This document shows positions 1 through 7,047 of a stretch of 11,309 nt of DNA, piece by piece. The notes below the pieces were generated by a model. It was not told where the DNA came from. It did no database searches and saw only the letters and a program-made list of their open reading frames with translations. This DNA is from Clostridia bacterium. GTDB taxonomy: Bacteria; Bacillota; Clostridia; Oscillospirales; CAG-272. How positions within the stretch are numbered: position 1 is the stretch's first letter; each line of letters begins with the position of its first letter. The translations under genes and the position numbers were made by a program. Location: positions 1 to 11,309 of the forward strand of contig JAFTLM010000340.1 in the NCBI GenBank assembly GCA_017455945.1, written 5' to 3'.

Positions 1-1
1 A

Positions 2-658
2 GTCAAAGAAGGCGATGACTCTTCGTCAGAATTTGATGATGAAGACGATTATAAGGCTATTTTTGAAGGACTTGAGCTGGGTACTGAAGCCACCAGAACG
101 GGAATAATTGATAATGCTCGCAAGAGTGAATATATTCAGTTAAAAAAGGACGTTTACACTATATTACCGCAAGGAATTTTCCTTATTGAAGCTCTTTCAA
201 GACTTAATATCATTATGGATAAATACAAAACCTCTCAAATGGGTCAGGCGTTAAAGAAAATATACCGTGGCGATATAACGATCAAAGACGGTGTAACGCT
301 TGCCCAAAATGAGATCAGCGAGGTTTTTAATCACGAAGTAACAACAGAAAATACCCCCGTTGAAAAAGATATGAATACGGGATGTTACGGAGATGTAGTA
401 GGAAAATGCCCACTGTGCGGCAAAGAAATTGTCAGAGGAAAGTTTTCTTACGGTTGCCGAGGCTTCAAAGAGGGGTGTAACTTTAAGGTTGGAATTTACA
501 TCTGCGGTCGTCCCATATCGGTTTCCAATATAAAGCTTTTGCTTGAAACGGGAACTACATCAAAGATTCAGGGATTTGTGTCTAAAAAAAGCGGAAAAAC
601 CTTTGATGGCAGACTAAAGCTTGAAAACGGCGAGGCAAAATTCGACTTTTCACAGTAA
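2..658 (+). CDS. topB: DNA topoisomerase III-like protein, C-terminal part (5' end outside window)
   Basis: The reading frame is open from base 2 to the TAA at 656-658 (218 residues), so the ATG at 215 is internal. Type IA topoisomerases relax and decatenate DNA by single-strand passage. Seen here: LGTEATRTGIID (about residues 30-41), matching the conserved GLGTPATR.xII block of the family; LPQGIFLIEAL (about 59-69), which fits the following 'PT..G..L...L' block; and a C-terminal zinc-ribbon-like module with CPLC at 136-139 and C152/C159 (YGCRGFKEGC), followed by the SNIKLLLETGTT and GFVSKKSGKTFDGRL blocks typical of TopB tails. The toprim domain and active-site tyrosine lie upstream of the window. 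An acidic stretch (about residues 4-16, rich in D, E and S) precedes the first block. A plasmid- or element-borne TopB-like protein cannot be excluded without the N-terminus. Confidence 0.85.
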   Translation, partial: VKEGDDSSSEFDDEDDYKAIFEGLELGTEATRTGIIDNARKSEYIQLKKDVYTILPQGIFLIEALSRLNIIMDKYKTSQMGQALKKIYRGDITIKDGVTLAQNEISEVFNHEVTTENTPVEKDMNTGCYGDVVGKCPLCGKEIVRGKFSYGCRGFKEGCNFKVGIYICGRPISVSNIKLLLETGTTSKIQGFVSKKSGKTFDGRLKLENGEAKFDFSQ

Positions 659-667
659 ACATTACAA

Positions 668-702
668 AAATAAGGCATTGCGAAATTCGCAATGCCTTAT
701 TT
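668..702. terminator. Bidirectional intrinsic terminator between topB and the antiporter gene
   Basis: A near-perfect inverted repeat pairs 668-684 with 686-702 around a GC-containing core (ggcattgcg/cgcaatgcc), with A-rich and T-rich outer arms on either side. It lies 9 bases after the topB stop and 14 bases from the stop of the convergent antiporter gene, so it can serve both transcripts. Confidence 0.85.
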
Positions 703-716
703 GGGTTATAAATGAT

Positions 717-2267
717 TTAAGAATTTTTTCTTGATTTCATTTTTATGAAAATTACTACAAGAGCAAACATTGTAAGAGCCACCGCCCACATAATAAGTGC
801 GCTGATAAGTCCGCCAAGTGTAGCACAAAGACCGGCAATCACATAAGACAGTGCCGCAATAACCGCAATAACGGTAGCATATGGAATCTGAGTGTTTACG
901 TGGCTGATATGATTACACTTTGCACCTGCAGAAGCCAGAATGGTGGTATCGGAAATTGGTGAAATGTGATCTCCGTATACAGCTCCACCAAGTGTAGCAG
1001 ACACAGTAATAAGTGTAAGTGTTCCGCTTCCGCCGAGAATAGTAACAGCTATTGGAACAAGAACACCGAATGTTCCCCAGGAGGTACCGGTAGAGAATGC
1101 GATTGCACCCGCCAACACGAAGAAAATTGCCGGGAACAGGAACTGCGGGAATGAGCTGCCGGCAAGGTTTTCCTGAACGAATGCTTGCGCGTCAAGATAA
1201 CCGCCTTTGGCACCCATAATTCCGGAAATAGACCATGCGAACGTAAGAATAAGTATAGCGGGCACCATAGCCTTAAAACCATCTGTAAAGCTATTTGTGA
1301 TTTCTTTAAAAGAAACAGTACGGGAAAGCATATAGTATATGGAAATCATAACAAGAGCAACAGTAGAGCCGATTGCAAGAGAGAAACCAGCTTCGCAGTT
1401 AGAGAATGCCTCAATGACATTCTTTGATTGAAGTTCACTACCAATAAGTCCGGTGTCCCAATTATAGAAGAACCCTGTATAAATCATACCGCCAATGCAA
1501 CATACAATAAGAATTATAACAGGAATAAGCAGATGACGAACTTTTCCGTTGGGATTAGATACAATCTCTTCGCCGATATCATCATTTGTACCAGCACCTG
1601 CGTGAAGATCTCCGGTTGTTTCTGCTATCTGATCACATTTTTTCATTTTTCCAAAGTCAAATTTAAGGAAACAAAGAGCAAAAACCATAACCAGTGTCAA
1701 AATAGCATATACATTATAGGGGATAGTACTGATAAATACCATTAAACCATCTCCCTCAAGTTCTCCAGATACAGCTGCAGCCCAACTCGAAATAGGCGCT
1801 ATAATACAAACTGGAGCAGCAGTAGCATCAATAATATATGCCAGTTTAGCTCTAGAAATTCTGAATTTATCAGTTACCGGACGCATTACTGAACCAACGG
1901 TAAGACAGTTAAAATAGTCATCGACAAAAATCAAGCTTCCGAGACCTGCGGTAGCAGCAAGTGCTCCGCCTTTGGATTTGATTTTTTTACCAGCCCAATC
2001 ACCGTAAGCCTTTGCACCACCGGATTTTTGCATAAGAACGACCAAAATACCGAGTACAACGAGGAAAACAATAATTGGTACATTCGCACCAACCTTTTCA
2101 CTCATTACTTTGTAAAGCGTAAATAACGCTTCAAGCGGATTTCCCCCAACGTACAACATAGCTCCCACAAAAATGCCAAGGAACAGGGAAACATAGACCT
2201 GTTTGGTGACAAGGGCAAGAACTATGGCAACAATTGCGGGTAAGAAAGCCCAAAAAGTACCTTCCAT
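717..2267 (-). CDS. NhaC-family Na+/H+ antiporter-type carrier, probable lysine transporter (LysW type)
   Basis: This 516-residue polytopic membrane protein has the length and make-up of NhaC-family carriers. About 11-12 hydrophobic segments run from residue 6 to 510, split by a hydrophilic loop at about 202-246. Family-type motifs are FVDDYFN (114-120), the APISSWAA segment (157-164), GTSWGTFG (394-401) and GDHISPISDTT (432-442). AAAGGAGA at 2274-2281 supports the start. NhaC proteins normally exchange Na+ for H+ or carry an organic substrate. Here the gene follows a complete lysine riboswitch with no other gene between, and comparative genomics (Rodionov and colleagues' L-box work) assigned L-box-controlled NhaC-type carriers to lysine transport under the name LysW. 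Lysine as substrate is therefore an inference from regulation, not from sequence motifs. The gene is a single-gene unit: its own promoter lies upstream and a terminator directly downstream. A plain Na+/H+ antiporter is the alternative. Confidence 0.93.
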   Translation of the reverse strand: MEGTFWAFLPAIVAIVLALVTKQVYVSLFLGIFVGAMLYVGGNPLEALFTLYKVMSEKVGANVPIIVFLVVLGILVVLMQKSGGAKAYGDWAGKKIKSKGGALAATAGLGSLIFVDDYFNCLTVGSVMRPVTDKFRISRAKLAYIIDATAAPVCIIAPISSWAAAVSGELEGDGLMVFISTIPYNVYAILTLVMVFALCFLKFDFGKMKKCDQIAETTGDLHAGAGTNDDIGEEIVSNPNGKVRHLLIPVIILIVCCIGGMIYTGFFYNWDTGLIGSELQSKNVIEAFSNCEAGFSLAIGSTVALVMISIYYMLSRTVSFKEITNSFTDGFKAMVPAILILTFAWSISGIMGAKGGYLDAQAFVQENLAGSSFPQFLFPAIFFVLAGAIAFSTGTSWGTFGVLVPIAVTILGGSGTLTLITVSATLGGAVYGDHISPISDTTILASAGAKCNHISHVNTQIPYATVIAVIAALSYVIAGLCATLGGLISALIMWAVALTMFALVVIFIKMKSRKNS

Positions 2268-2273
2268 AATTTT

Positions 2274-2281
2274 TCTCCTTT
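2274..2281 (-). promoter_or_regulatory. Ribosome binding site of the NhaC-family gene
   Basis: AAAGGAGA lies 6 bases before the ATG on the minus strand, just beyond the riboswitch terminator and its AU-rich tail. It is not part of the terminator stem, so control is more likely by transcription termination than by masking of the ribosome site. Confidence 0.85.
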
Positions 2282-2299
2282 AAATAAAAATATTATTAT

Positions 2300-2324
2300 A
2301 AAAAGCGCTGTGATACACAGCGCT
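2300..2324 (-). terminator. Riboswitch-controlled intrinsic terminator in the leader of the NhaC-family gene
   Basis: On the minus strand a 9-bp stem (AGCGCTGTG, 2324-2316, with CACAGCGCT, 2312-2304) closes a 3-base loop and runs into a T run (2304-2300) and an AT-rich tail. It sits between the lysine aptamer and the start codon, so it is a leader attenuator rather than a gene-end terminator. Its 5' arm can pair instead with the 3' strand of the aptamer's P1 region. Confidence 0.9.
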
Positions 2325-2354
2325 AATCATACAAAAAATACGACTGATAGCGCT
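2319..2354 (-). promoter_or_regulatory. Antiterminator pairing of the lysine riboswitch
   Basis: On the minus strand AGCGCTA (2354-2348) is perfectly complementary to TAGCGCT (2325-2319). The first segment overlaps the 3' strand of P1 of the aptamer; the second overlaps the 5' arm of the terminator. The two folds exclude each other: with lysine bound, P1 holds the first segment and the terminator can form; without lysine the 7-bp antiterminator can form and transcription reads through. The pairing is seen in the sequence; the direction of control follows from the known L-box mechanism. Confidence 0.8.
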
Positions 2355-2504
2355 CCACAAAAGTGACAGTACAAAACATATTTTGCAATGTACCAGCAAG
2401 ATGTTTCGGAAAACACATCCGCTTCGGCGGCTATTCCTTTCAAAAAACCGACTTTTCCGAGTCTTCTGTGGCTTTTTACTGATAATAAACCGCACCTCTA
2501 CCAA
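2344..2504 (-). ncRNA. Lysine riboswitch (L-box) aptamer
   Basis: The minus-strand leader carries the L-box signatures in order: AGAGGTGCG (2499-2491), a CAGTA segment matching the conserved AGUA, AAAGGAATAG (2440-2431), GCCGAAG (2428-2422), a GATGT/ACATC arm followed by GCTGG, a GTACA/TTGTAC arm, TGTCAC, and the closing GGAGCGCTATC. P1 forms from GGTAG (2502-2498) with CTATC (2350-2346), extended by one A-U and one G-U pair outward. The span of about 160 nt fits the class. The aptamer binds L-lysine and acts in cis on the NhaC-family gene. Confidence 0.95.
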
Positions 2505-2525
2505 GATTATATATTAATTGCATAT

Positions 2526-2554
2526 ATTATACCAACATATGCGAAATTTGTCAA
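2526..2554 (-). promoter_or_regulatory. Sigma-A-type promoter of the lysine riboswitch/NhaC-family unit
   Basis: On the minus strand TTGACA (2554-2549) is separated by exactly 17 bases from TATAAT (2531-2526). Both hexamers are full consensus. The expected transcription start near 2519 places the aptamer about 15 bases into the RNA. Confidence 0.92.
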
Positions 2555-2587
2555 TATAAATCAGATAATTTATTAACTTTTTATTTA

Positions 2588-2613
2588 AAAAAGGAGCATT
2601 TTTGCTCCTTTTT
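2588..2613 (-). terminator. Intrinsic terminator at the end of the AI-2E/htpG operon
   Basis: On the minus strand the stem AAAAAGGAGCA/TGCTCCTTTTT closes a 4-base loop (2602-2599) and continues into more T-rich sequence. It begins within the stop codon of the TSCPD gene (TGA, 2615-2613). It separates this operon from the downstream lysine unit, whose promoter is about 35 bases further on. Confidence 0.88.
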
Positions 2614-2858
2614 CAGATATTTTCTTTTAGTGCTTTTGCAAGCTGGTCAGGGCATGACGTAGGGCGGAAGCCGCATCTTATGCCTTCAAGTCTTGAAATT
2701 GCTTCGTTAACCTTCATTCCTTTTATAAGAGCACAAACGCCCTGGGTATTTCCCGAGCAACCACCTATAAACTTACAGGAAACTATTTCATCTCCGTCTA
2801 CTTCAAGTTCTATTTGCCTTGAGCAAACTCCTTTTGGGGAATATACTATTTTTTTCAT
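2613..2858 (-). CDS. TSCPD domain-containing small protein (TIGR03905-like)
   Basis: This is an 81-residue protein made almost entirely of one TSCPD domain. The name-giving motif TSCPD is at residues 67-71. Six cysteines are present: C12, C28, C34 (GGCSGNTQG), C42, C62 and C69. Stand-alone proteins of this kind are common in Clostridia and are known as TIGR03905 or 4-Cys TSCPD proteins; a similar domain forms the C-terminal tail of B12-dependent ribonucleotide reductases. The biochemical role of the stand-alone form is not known to me; the cysteine pattern suggests metal binding or redox chemistry (inference). The ribosome site AAGGAG (2870-2865) overlaps the stop codon of the preceding gene, and the gap to it is 11 bases, so it is the last gene of the operon. 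The terminator begins inside its stop codon. Confidence 0.88.
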   Translation of the reverse strand: MKKIVYSPKGVCSRQIELEVDGDEIVSCKFIGGCSGNTQGVCALIKGMKVNEAISRLEGIRCGFRPTSCPDQLAKALKENI

Positions 2859-2869
2859 AAACTTCTCCT

Positions 2870-3721
2870 TTATATTTCGCTATATATACCAATCAAATCA
2901 ACGTCTCCGCCAAAAATATACAAATACCACCAAAGCGTATATATATCTTCACTTTTTAAATTTACGGTAACGTAATTCAAAGCATCGTTTTTGTTGTGAA
3001 GCGATGGAATTGACGTTATTTCTCTGACAGACCCACCAATAATTCCCAAAGATATAGCCAAATCAGAAACGTCATCGTTTATCAAAAGCTCAATGCTTTT
3101 ATTTCCGCTGTCAGCAAAATCAATCAAATTTTTTCCTATAAGTGCATATCTTGTAAAACCGTTTCCGTCTGTATTTTCTATGTTACAAGCAGAAATAATT
3201 TTTAAGTCAAACTTGTCGATAAGTCTATAAAAAGATGTCAGTTTTCCATCCGTTGAATTTACTATGGGAATAATTCCAAAAGCTTTTTCGTCCACAATGT
3301 TTTCGCATACTGCGTTAAAACTTTCAACGCAGTTTTCTTCGTACAAAGCGAAAATTTTTGAAAAAACATCAAATGCTTCCCTCGCATAATTATTGGCGTT
3401 CCAGTAAAATATTTTTATCGGATCAGATGAACTGTCAATATCATTTTTGACTGCGAACGGTGTTTTTACTATGTGGGATATTTGTTCCGCAATATATAAT
3501 TTTTGTCTCACCGATTCATATTTAGATGGGCAGGTGATTCTTGTAAGACTGTTATACTCCTGTAAAATATCATTTTTTATATCAATAACAGGGAAATTGG
3601 AAAAATCTTTTTTTAAAATGCTCTCCGATATAAACAAATCTATCTCCGCCGAACATCTTTCGATGTCGGCGGAGCAGTTTATTATATTTTGTGTTAAACT
3701 GTCGGTTTCGGAAATGTTCAT
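2870..3721 (-). CDS. Degenerate prephenate dehydratase/ACT-like protein
   Basis: This 283-residue protein resembles prephenate dehydratase (PDT) in layout. Residues 102-156 follow the PDT order: a beta strand (IKIFYW), a helix, a SFNAVCENIVD segment like the family's 'sFeevf.aV', then GIIPIVNSTDGKL (149-161), corresponding to the 'g(v/i)(l/v)PIENS..G' block. FTRYALIGK (189-197) corresponds to the catalytic N.TRF.(V/I)G motif. Residues 209-281 look like an ACT domain (REITSIPS at 233-240, matching the 'kIeSRP' block, then YVTVNL and GGDVDLIGIY). The N-terminal GP.GTFS motif is missing, ENS is VNS (154-156) and TRF is TRY (190-192). Residues 1-95 match nothing I recognise. The ATG overlaps the htpG TGA (ATGA), with no Shine-Dalgarno sequence, so translation is probably coupled. 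Loss of key motifs argues for a binding or regulatory role; active PDT is possible but less likely. Confidence 0.6.
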   Translation of the reverse strand: MNISETDSLTQNIINCSADIERCSAEIDLFISESILKKDFSNFPVIDIKNDILQEYNSLTRITCPSKYESVRQKLYIAEQISHIVKTPFAVKNDIDSSSDPIKIFYWNANNYAREAFDVFSKIFALYEENCVESFNAVCENIVDEKAFGIIPIVNSTDGKLTSFYRLIDKFDLKIISACNIENTDGNGFTRYALIGKNLIDFADSGNKSIELLINDDVSDLAISLGIIGGSVREITSIPSLHNKNDALNYVTVNLKSEDIYTLWWYLYIFGGDVDLIGIYSEI

Positions 3722-5547
3722 ATTTTTTCAAGTATTCTAAAGCTGTCAGCAAGAAATTCCTGCATTTCTTGTGCCGATAATTTTCGTTGAGAAATTACGG
3801 AAAGCTTATAAATGTAAGAAGCAATTTGTTCAGCAGCATCTTTGTCGTTTTCAATAAGTGCAGATAGCTTTGAAATTAACGGAGAGTTGTTGTTAACAAC
3901 AAGAGTTTCGCCGCCGTTCAATCCCATATTACCGTTGCCGCCATACATACGCATCATATCTTCAAAACGACGTGATTCCTCGGAAATATTAAGAATTGCC
4001 GGAATTTCGGTAGTTTTGAGGGCTTCAAACTTGACGTCCAGTTTTTCGTTCTTGCTCGCCTTTTTAAATACCTCTGCCATAGCTGTATTTTCGGTTATAT
4101 CACCGTCGCCTTTAAGTGCGGAAGCCACGTCAGCGTCTACTCTGATAAAATTTACATTTTCGAGATATTGCTCAAGCATCGATATAAATTGTGTATCAAG
4201 CTGATGATCAAAACAGGCAACCTGTATATTTTGTGCCTCAAAAAGAGAGATATATTGAGCTTGAAGTGCCTTGTCGGTCGTATAGTATACAGTGTTTTCG
4301 TTGGTATCTTTTGCCTTTTCAAGGTATTCGTTTATGGACAGATGTGTGTCATCGGTAAGCTTAACCAAAAGGGAATCCTTAACTCTGTCATAAAACTTTT
4401 TATCACGCAAACAAGCATATTCGATAAACACCTTGATATCTTCCCAAACCTTTTCAAATGTTTCGCGGTCGGTATTGTAAAGCGAGTTAAGCTTGTCTGC
4501 AACTTTTTTCACAATATGAGCGGAAAGCTTTGAAACATACGTATTTGTCTGAAGATAGCTTCTCGATACGTTAAGCGGCAGTTCAGGACAGTCGAGAACG
4601 CCCTTAAGCATTATCATATAATCCGGAATAACTTCCTTGATGTTATCGGAAACGAACACCTGATTATAATAAAGTTTAACCTGCCCCTCAAGAGATTCAT
4701 ACTCGTTGGCAATTTTGGGGAAGAAGAGTATACCCTTAAAATTAAGTGGGTAATCGGCATTAATATGAATATAGAAAAGAGGATCCTTGAAATCGCGGAA
4801 AACTTTCTTATAGAATTCGTTATAATCCTCAGCGGAACACTCGGAAGCCTGTTTCAGCCATAACGGCGTGGTTTCGTTTATAGGCTTTTCTTCTTTTTCT
4901 TCAGCACCGTCATTCACCTGCTTGAAGAAAATTTCTACAGGCATAAAGGAGCAGTATTTATCAAGCATTTCTTTGAGCTTTGAGGCGTTAAGGTATTCTT
5001 CGCCTTCGCTTGACACGTGCATTACTACAGAAGTTCCGTGTTCTGTCTTGTCACACGAAGACATCTCGTATTCTCCGTTGTCATCGCATATCCAATGTAC
5101 AGCCGGTGCATCTGTGTAAGATTTGGAATAAATTTCAACCTTATCGCTTATCATAAATGCCGAATAGAAACCAAGTCCGAAATGACCTATTATTCCGTCA
5201 GCGGAATTGCTTTCCCCCTCGTATTTTTCAATAAACTCAAGTGCGCCCGAAAGAGCTATCTGGCAGTTATATCTGGTAAGCTCGTCCTCGCTCATACCGA
5301 TACCGTTATCTCTTACTGTAATGGTTTTTTCTTCGGTATCAAGGACAACGTCTACTCTGTATTTTTCATCGGGCATAGAAATTTTGCCGAGTGATTGAAG
5401 TCTTTTTATTTTTGTTACAGCGTCGGTTGCATTTGATACAATTTCTCTCAAGAAAATATCTTTTTCCGAATACAACCATCTTTTTATAACAGGGAATATA
5501 TTGGCGGTTTCAACCGATATACCGCCTTTTTTTGTCTGTGTGTCCAT
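3718..5547 (-). CDS. htpG: Molecular chaperone HtpG (Hsp90 family)
   Basis: HtpG is a cytosolic ATP-dependent chaperone that remodels late-stage client proteins as a dimer. The 609-residue length is close to the usual 620 or so. The N-terminal GHKL ATPase domain is intact: FLREIVSNATDAV (32-44; N39 is the Mg-ATP residue), VRDNGIGMS (78-86; D80) and GHFGLGFYSAF (121-131). The middle domain follows (for example DPLFYIHINADYPLNFKG and VSRSYLQTN with the conserved arginine), and the C-terminal dimerisation region ends with LADSFRILEKI. The start is set by GGAGGA upstream, and its ATG shares one base with the stop codon of the AI-2E-family gene (TAATG), so the two are translationally coupled. No CIRCE or CtsR-like site was found upstream of the operon; expression appears to rest on a housekeeping promoter. 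Confidence 0.98.
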   Translation of the reverse strand: MDTQTKKGGISVETANIFPVIKRWLYSEKDIFLREIVSNATDAVTKIKRLQSLGKISMPDEKYRVDVVLDTEEKTITVRDNGIGMSEDELTRYNCQIALSGALEFIEKYEGESNSADGIIGHFGLGFYSAFMISDKVEIYSKSYTDAPAVHWICDDNGEYEMSSCDKTEHGTSVVMHVSSEGEEYLNASKLKEMLDKYCSFMPVEIFFKQVNDGAEEKEEKPINETTPLWLKQASECSAEDYNEFYKKVFRDFKDPLFYIHINADYPLNFKGILFFPKIANEYESLEGQVKLYYNQVFVSDNIKEVIPDYMIMLKGVLDCPELPLNVSRSYLQTNTYVSKLSAHIVKKVADKLNSLYNTDRETFEKVWEDIKVFIEYACLRDKKFYDRVKDSLLVKLTDDTHLSINEYLEKAKDTNENTVYYTTDKALQAQYISLFEAQNIQVACFDHQLDTQFISMLEQYLENVNFIRVDADVASALKGDGDITENTAMAEVFKKASKNEKLDVKFEALKTTEIPAILNISEESRRFEDMMRMYGGNGNMGLNGGETLVVNNNSPLISKLSALIENDKDAAEQIASYIYKLSVISQRKLSAQEMQEFLADSFRILEKI

Positions 5548-6965
5548 TACTTTTCCTCCGTATTATCTGCCGATGAGCTTTCATCAGCTGTTTTAGCCTC
5601 CGGAACGGTTACTTTGGCATCAACCGCTTCTTCAGGGCTTTCGTCACTCTTTTCATCATCCTGGTCTTTCTTTTTTGAGATGAAGTCAACCACCTTGTGC
5701 TCGCCGTCTACTATCTTTTTGCCAAAGAACTCAAAAATACGTTCTGAAAGCGGTCTTACTTCCTTTTTGGGGTCTATTATTGAGTTTTTGCTGTAATAAT
5801 CCGCCAAATCGGTAGAAAGAGACTTTTTCTTAAGTTTATCATCCAAAATCCCCTTTACAGAAGCGTATATAATAGCGAATATCGGAACACCGAAGAACAT
5901 TCCCACAAGTCCGAAATATCCGCTCATAATCATAATCGCAACGATTACGCCCAAAGACGAAAGTCCGGTACGGGAGCCTACTATCTTAGGCTCAACAACA
6001 TTTGCGTCAAACTGTTGTATTATCAACGTAAGAATAGCAAAAATAATCAATTTGCTGGGGTTAGCGATAAGAATTATCAAGCCGGACGGAATAATTCCTA
6101 TAAAAGGACCGAAAAATGGGATAATGTTACAAACACCTATAACGACCGAAATAAGAATAGAGTACGGTATACCTGCAATACTGAACGCAATAGAACAAGT
6201 GAATATCATAAATAAAGCATCAAGTATTTTGCCTATTATGAACCCACCAAACGTTTTGTCTGCAAATCTGAACCATTTTACGATAGATTTACATTTGTTT
6301 TCCGAAAACAAAGCGGCAATAATCTTTTTTGACTGTGCGTATATTTTTTCTTTTCCCAACACGAAATATACCGAAAGCAACAAGCCGAAAAATATATTTT
6401 TCAATCCGGTGAATATCATAGCGCCGTATGACAAAACCAGGCTTAAACCTTGCTGCAGGATGTTTTCGGATCCCATAAAGAAATTATTGATAGCATTGTT
6501 AATCTTATCTTTATCCAGAATTTGGGTTCCGTTTTCACCTCCGTTGGGTAAAAATCCGCCAAGGAACTGGTTTACTTTATCGAGAGCGAAATTCATATAT
6601 GTACCGTCAGTCATCTTTCGCATCAAATCTTCGATGCTTGCGATAAGCTGGGGAATGATCATAAATGCAAAGACAATTATCATTGTCAAAAGCAAAGTAT
6701 AAGTCAAAATCACTGAAAGATTTCTTTTTATGCGGTTGTTTTTTATTTTTTTCAAAATTGTTTTTTGAAAAAACTTAACAAGCGGAGTACAAAGATATGC
6801 AAATATAGCACCAAGAATTATCGGTGTAAAAACGTCAAGTCTTTCATTCAACCAATTTGTAAACGTACTGAATTTTTCAAAGTTCATCATAAATACGATG
6901 AACATAAAAACAATAGCATATACAAAAACAGAAATCGTCAGTATTTTTTTCTTCTTATCGTCCAT
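5547..6965 (-). CDS. AI-2E family transporter (PerM/YtvI-type membrane protein)
   Basis: This 472-residue membrane protein belongs to the AI-2E transporter family (PF01594). Hydrophobic segments are near residues 8-28, 46-66, 84-108 and 173-204, followed by the C-terminal cluster of about 240-370. The family-typical stretches are GFIIGKILDAL (241-251), NIIPFFGPFIGIIPS (280-294) and QQFDANVVEPKIVGS (317-331). Family members have been linked to autoinducer-2 export, Na+(Li+)/H+ exchange or unknown substrates, so the substrate cannot be named. The last 40 or so residues (about 432-472) form an acidic, serine-rich tail, probably disordered and cytosolic. The gene is first in the operon and overlaps htpG by one base. 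The start is the first ATG in frame, but its ribosome site is weak (AGGTC); an AAAGGA lies further up, beyond a 16-base palindrome. Confidence 0.93.
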   Translation of the reverse strand: MDDKKKKILTISVFVYAIVFMFIVFMMNFEKFSTFTNWLNERLDVFTPIILGAIFAYLCTPLVKFFQKTILKKIKNNRIKRNLSVILTYTLLLTMIIVFAFMIIPQLIASIEDLMRKMTDGTYMNFALDKVNQFLGGFLPNGGENGTQILDKDKINNAINNFFMGSENILQQGLSLVLSYGAMIFTGLKNIFFGLLLSVYFVLGKEKIYAQSKKIIAALFSENKCKSIVKWFRFADKTFGGFIIGKILDALFMIFTCSIAFSIAGIPYSILISVVIGVCNIIPFFGPFIGIIPSGLIILIANPSKLIIFAILTLIIQQFDANVVEPKIVGSRTGLSSLGVIVAIMIMSGYFGLVGMFFGVPIFAIIYASVKGILDDKLKKKSLSTDLADYYSKNSIIDPKKEVRPLSERIFEFFGKKIVDGEHKVVDFISKKKDQDDEKSDESPEEAVDAKVTVPEAKTADESSSADNTEEK

Positions 6966-6975
6966 TTTTTGACCT

Positions 6976-6991
6976 ATGTTGATATCAACAT
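6976..6991. repeat. 16-base perfect palindrome in the leader of the AI-2E/htpG operon
   Basis: ATGTTGATATCAACAT is its own reverse complement. In the RNA it can form a 6-bp stem with an AUAU loop between an AAAGGA (6998-6993) and the start codon at 6965. It may be an operator or a stem that brings the ribosome site closer to the start; neither is shown by sequence alone. Confidence 0.5.
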
Positions 6992-7047
6992 TTCCTTTCG
7001 CGGGCTTATATGTCAGAGAAATAATAAAAAACTAACATATTTTTTAT

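Noticed and set aside
215..658. A separate small zinc-ribbon gene starting at the ATG at 215
   Set aside because: The same frame is open and conserved upstream to base 2 with topoisomerase III motifs (LGTEATRTGIID), so 215 is an internal methionine.
966..1745. Several plus-strand open frames across the NhaC-family gene
   Set aside because: They are antisense to a clear membrane protein, lack ribosome sites and have no plausible protein features.
2602..2970. Plus-strand open frame opposite the TSCPD gene
   Set aside because: The minus-strand frame has the TSCPD motif, a strong ribosome site and a terminator; the plus-strand frame starts inside the terminator loop.
6052..6702. Long open frame (216 codons) on the plus strand inside the AI-2E-family gene
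   Set aside because: It is opposite a well-supported gene, its composition mirrors the complement of hydrophobic codons, and it has no family motif.
6974..6991. Five-codon leader frame (MLIST) before the AI-2E-family gene
   Set aside because: AAAGGA is only one base from its ATG, too close for normal initiation, and the frame is explained by the palindrome.
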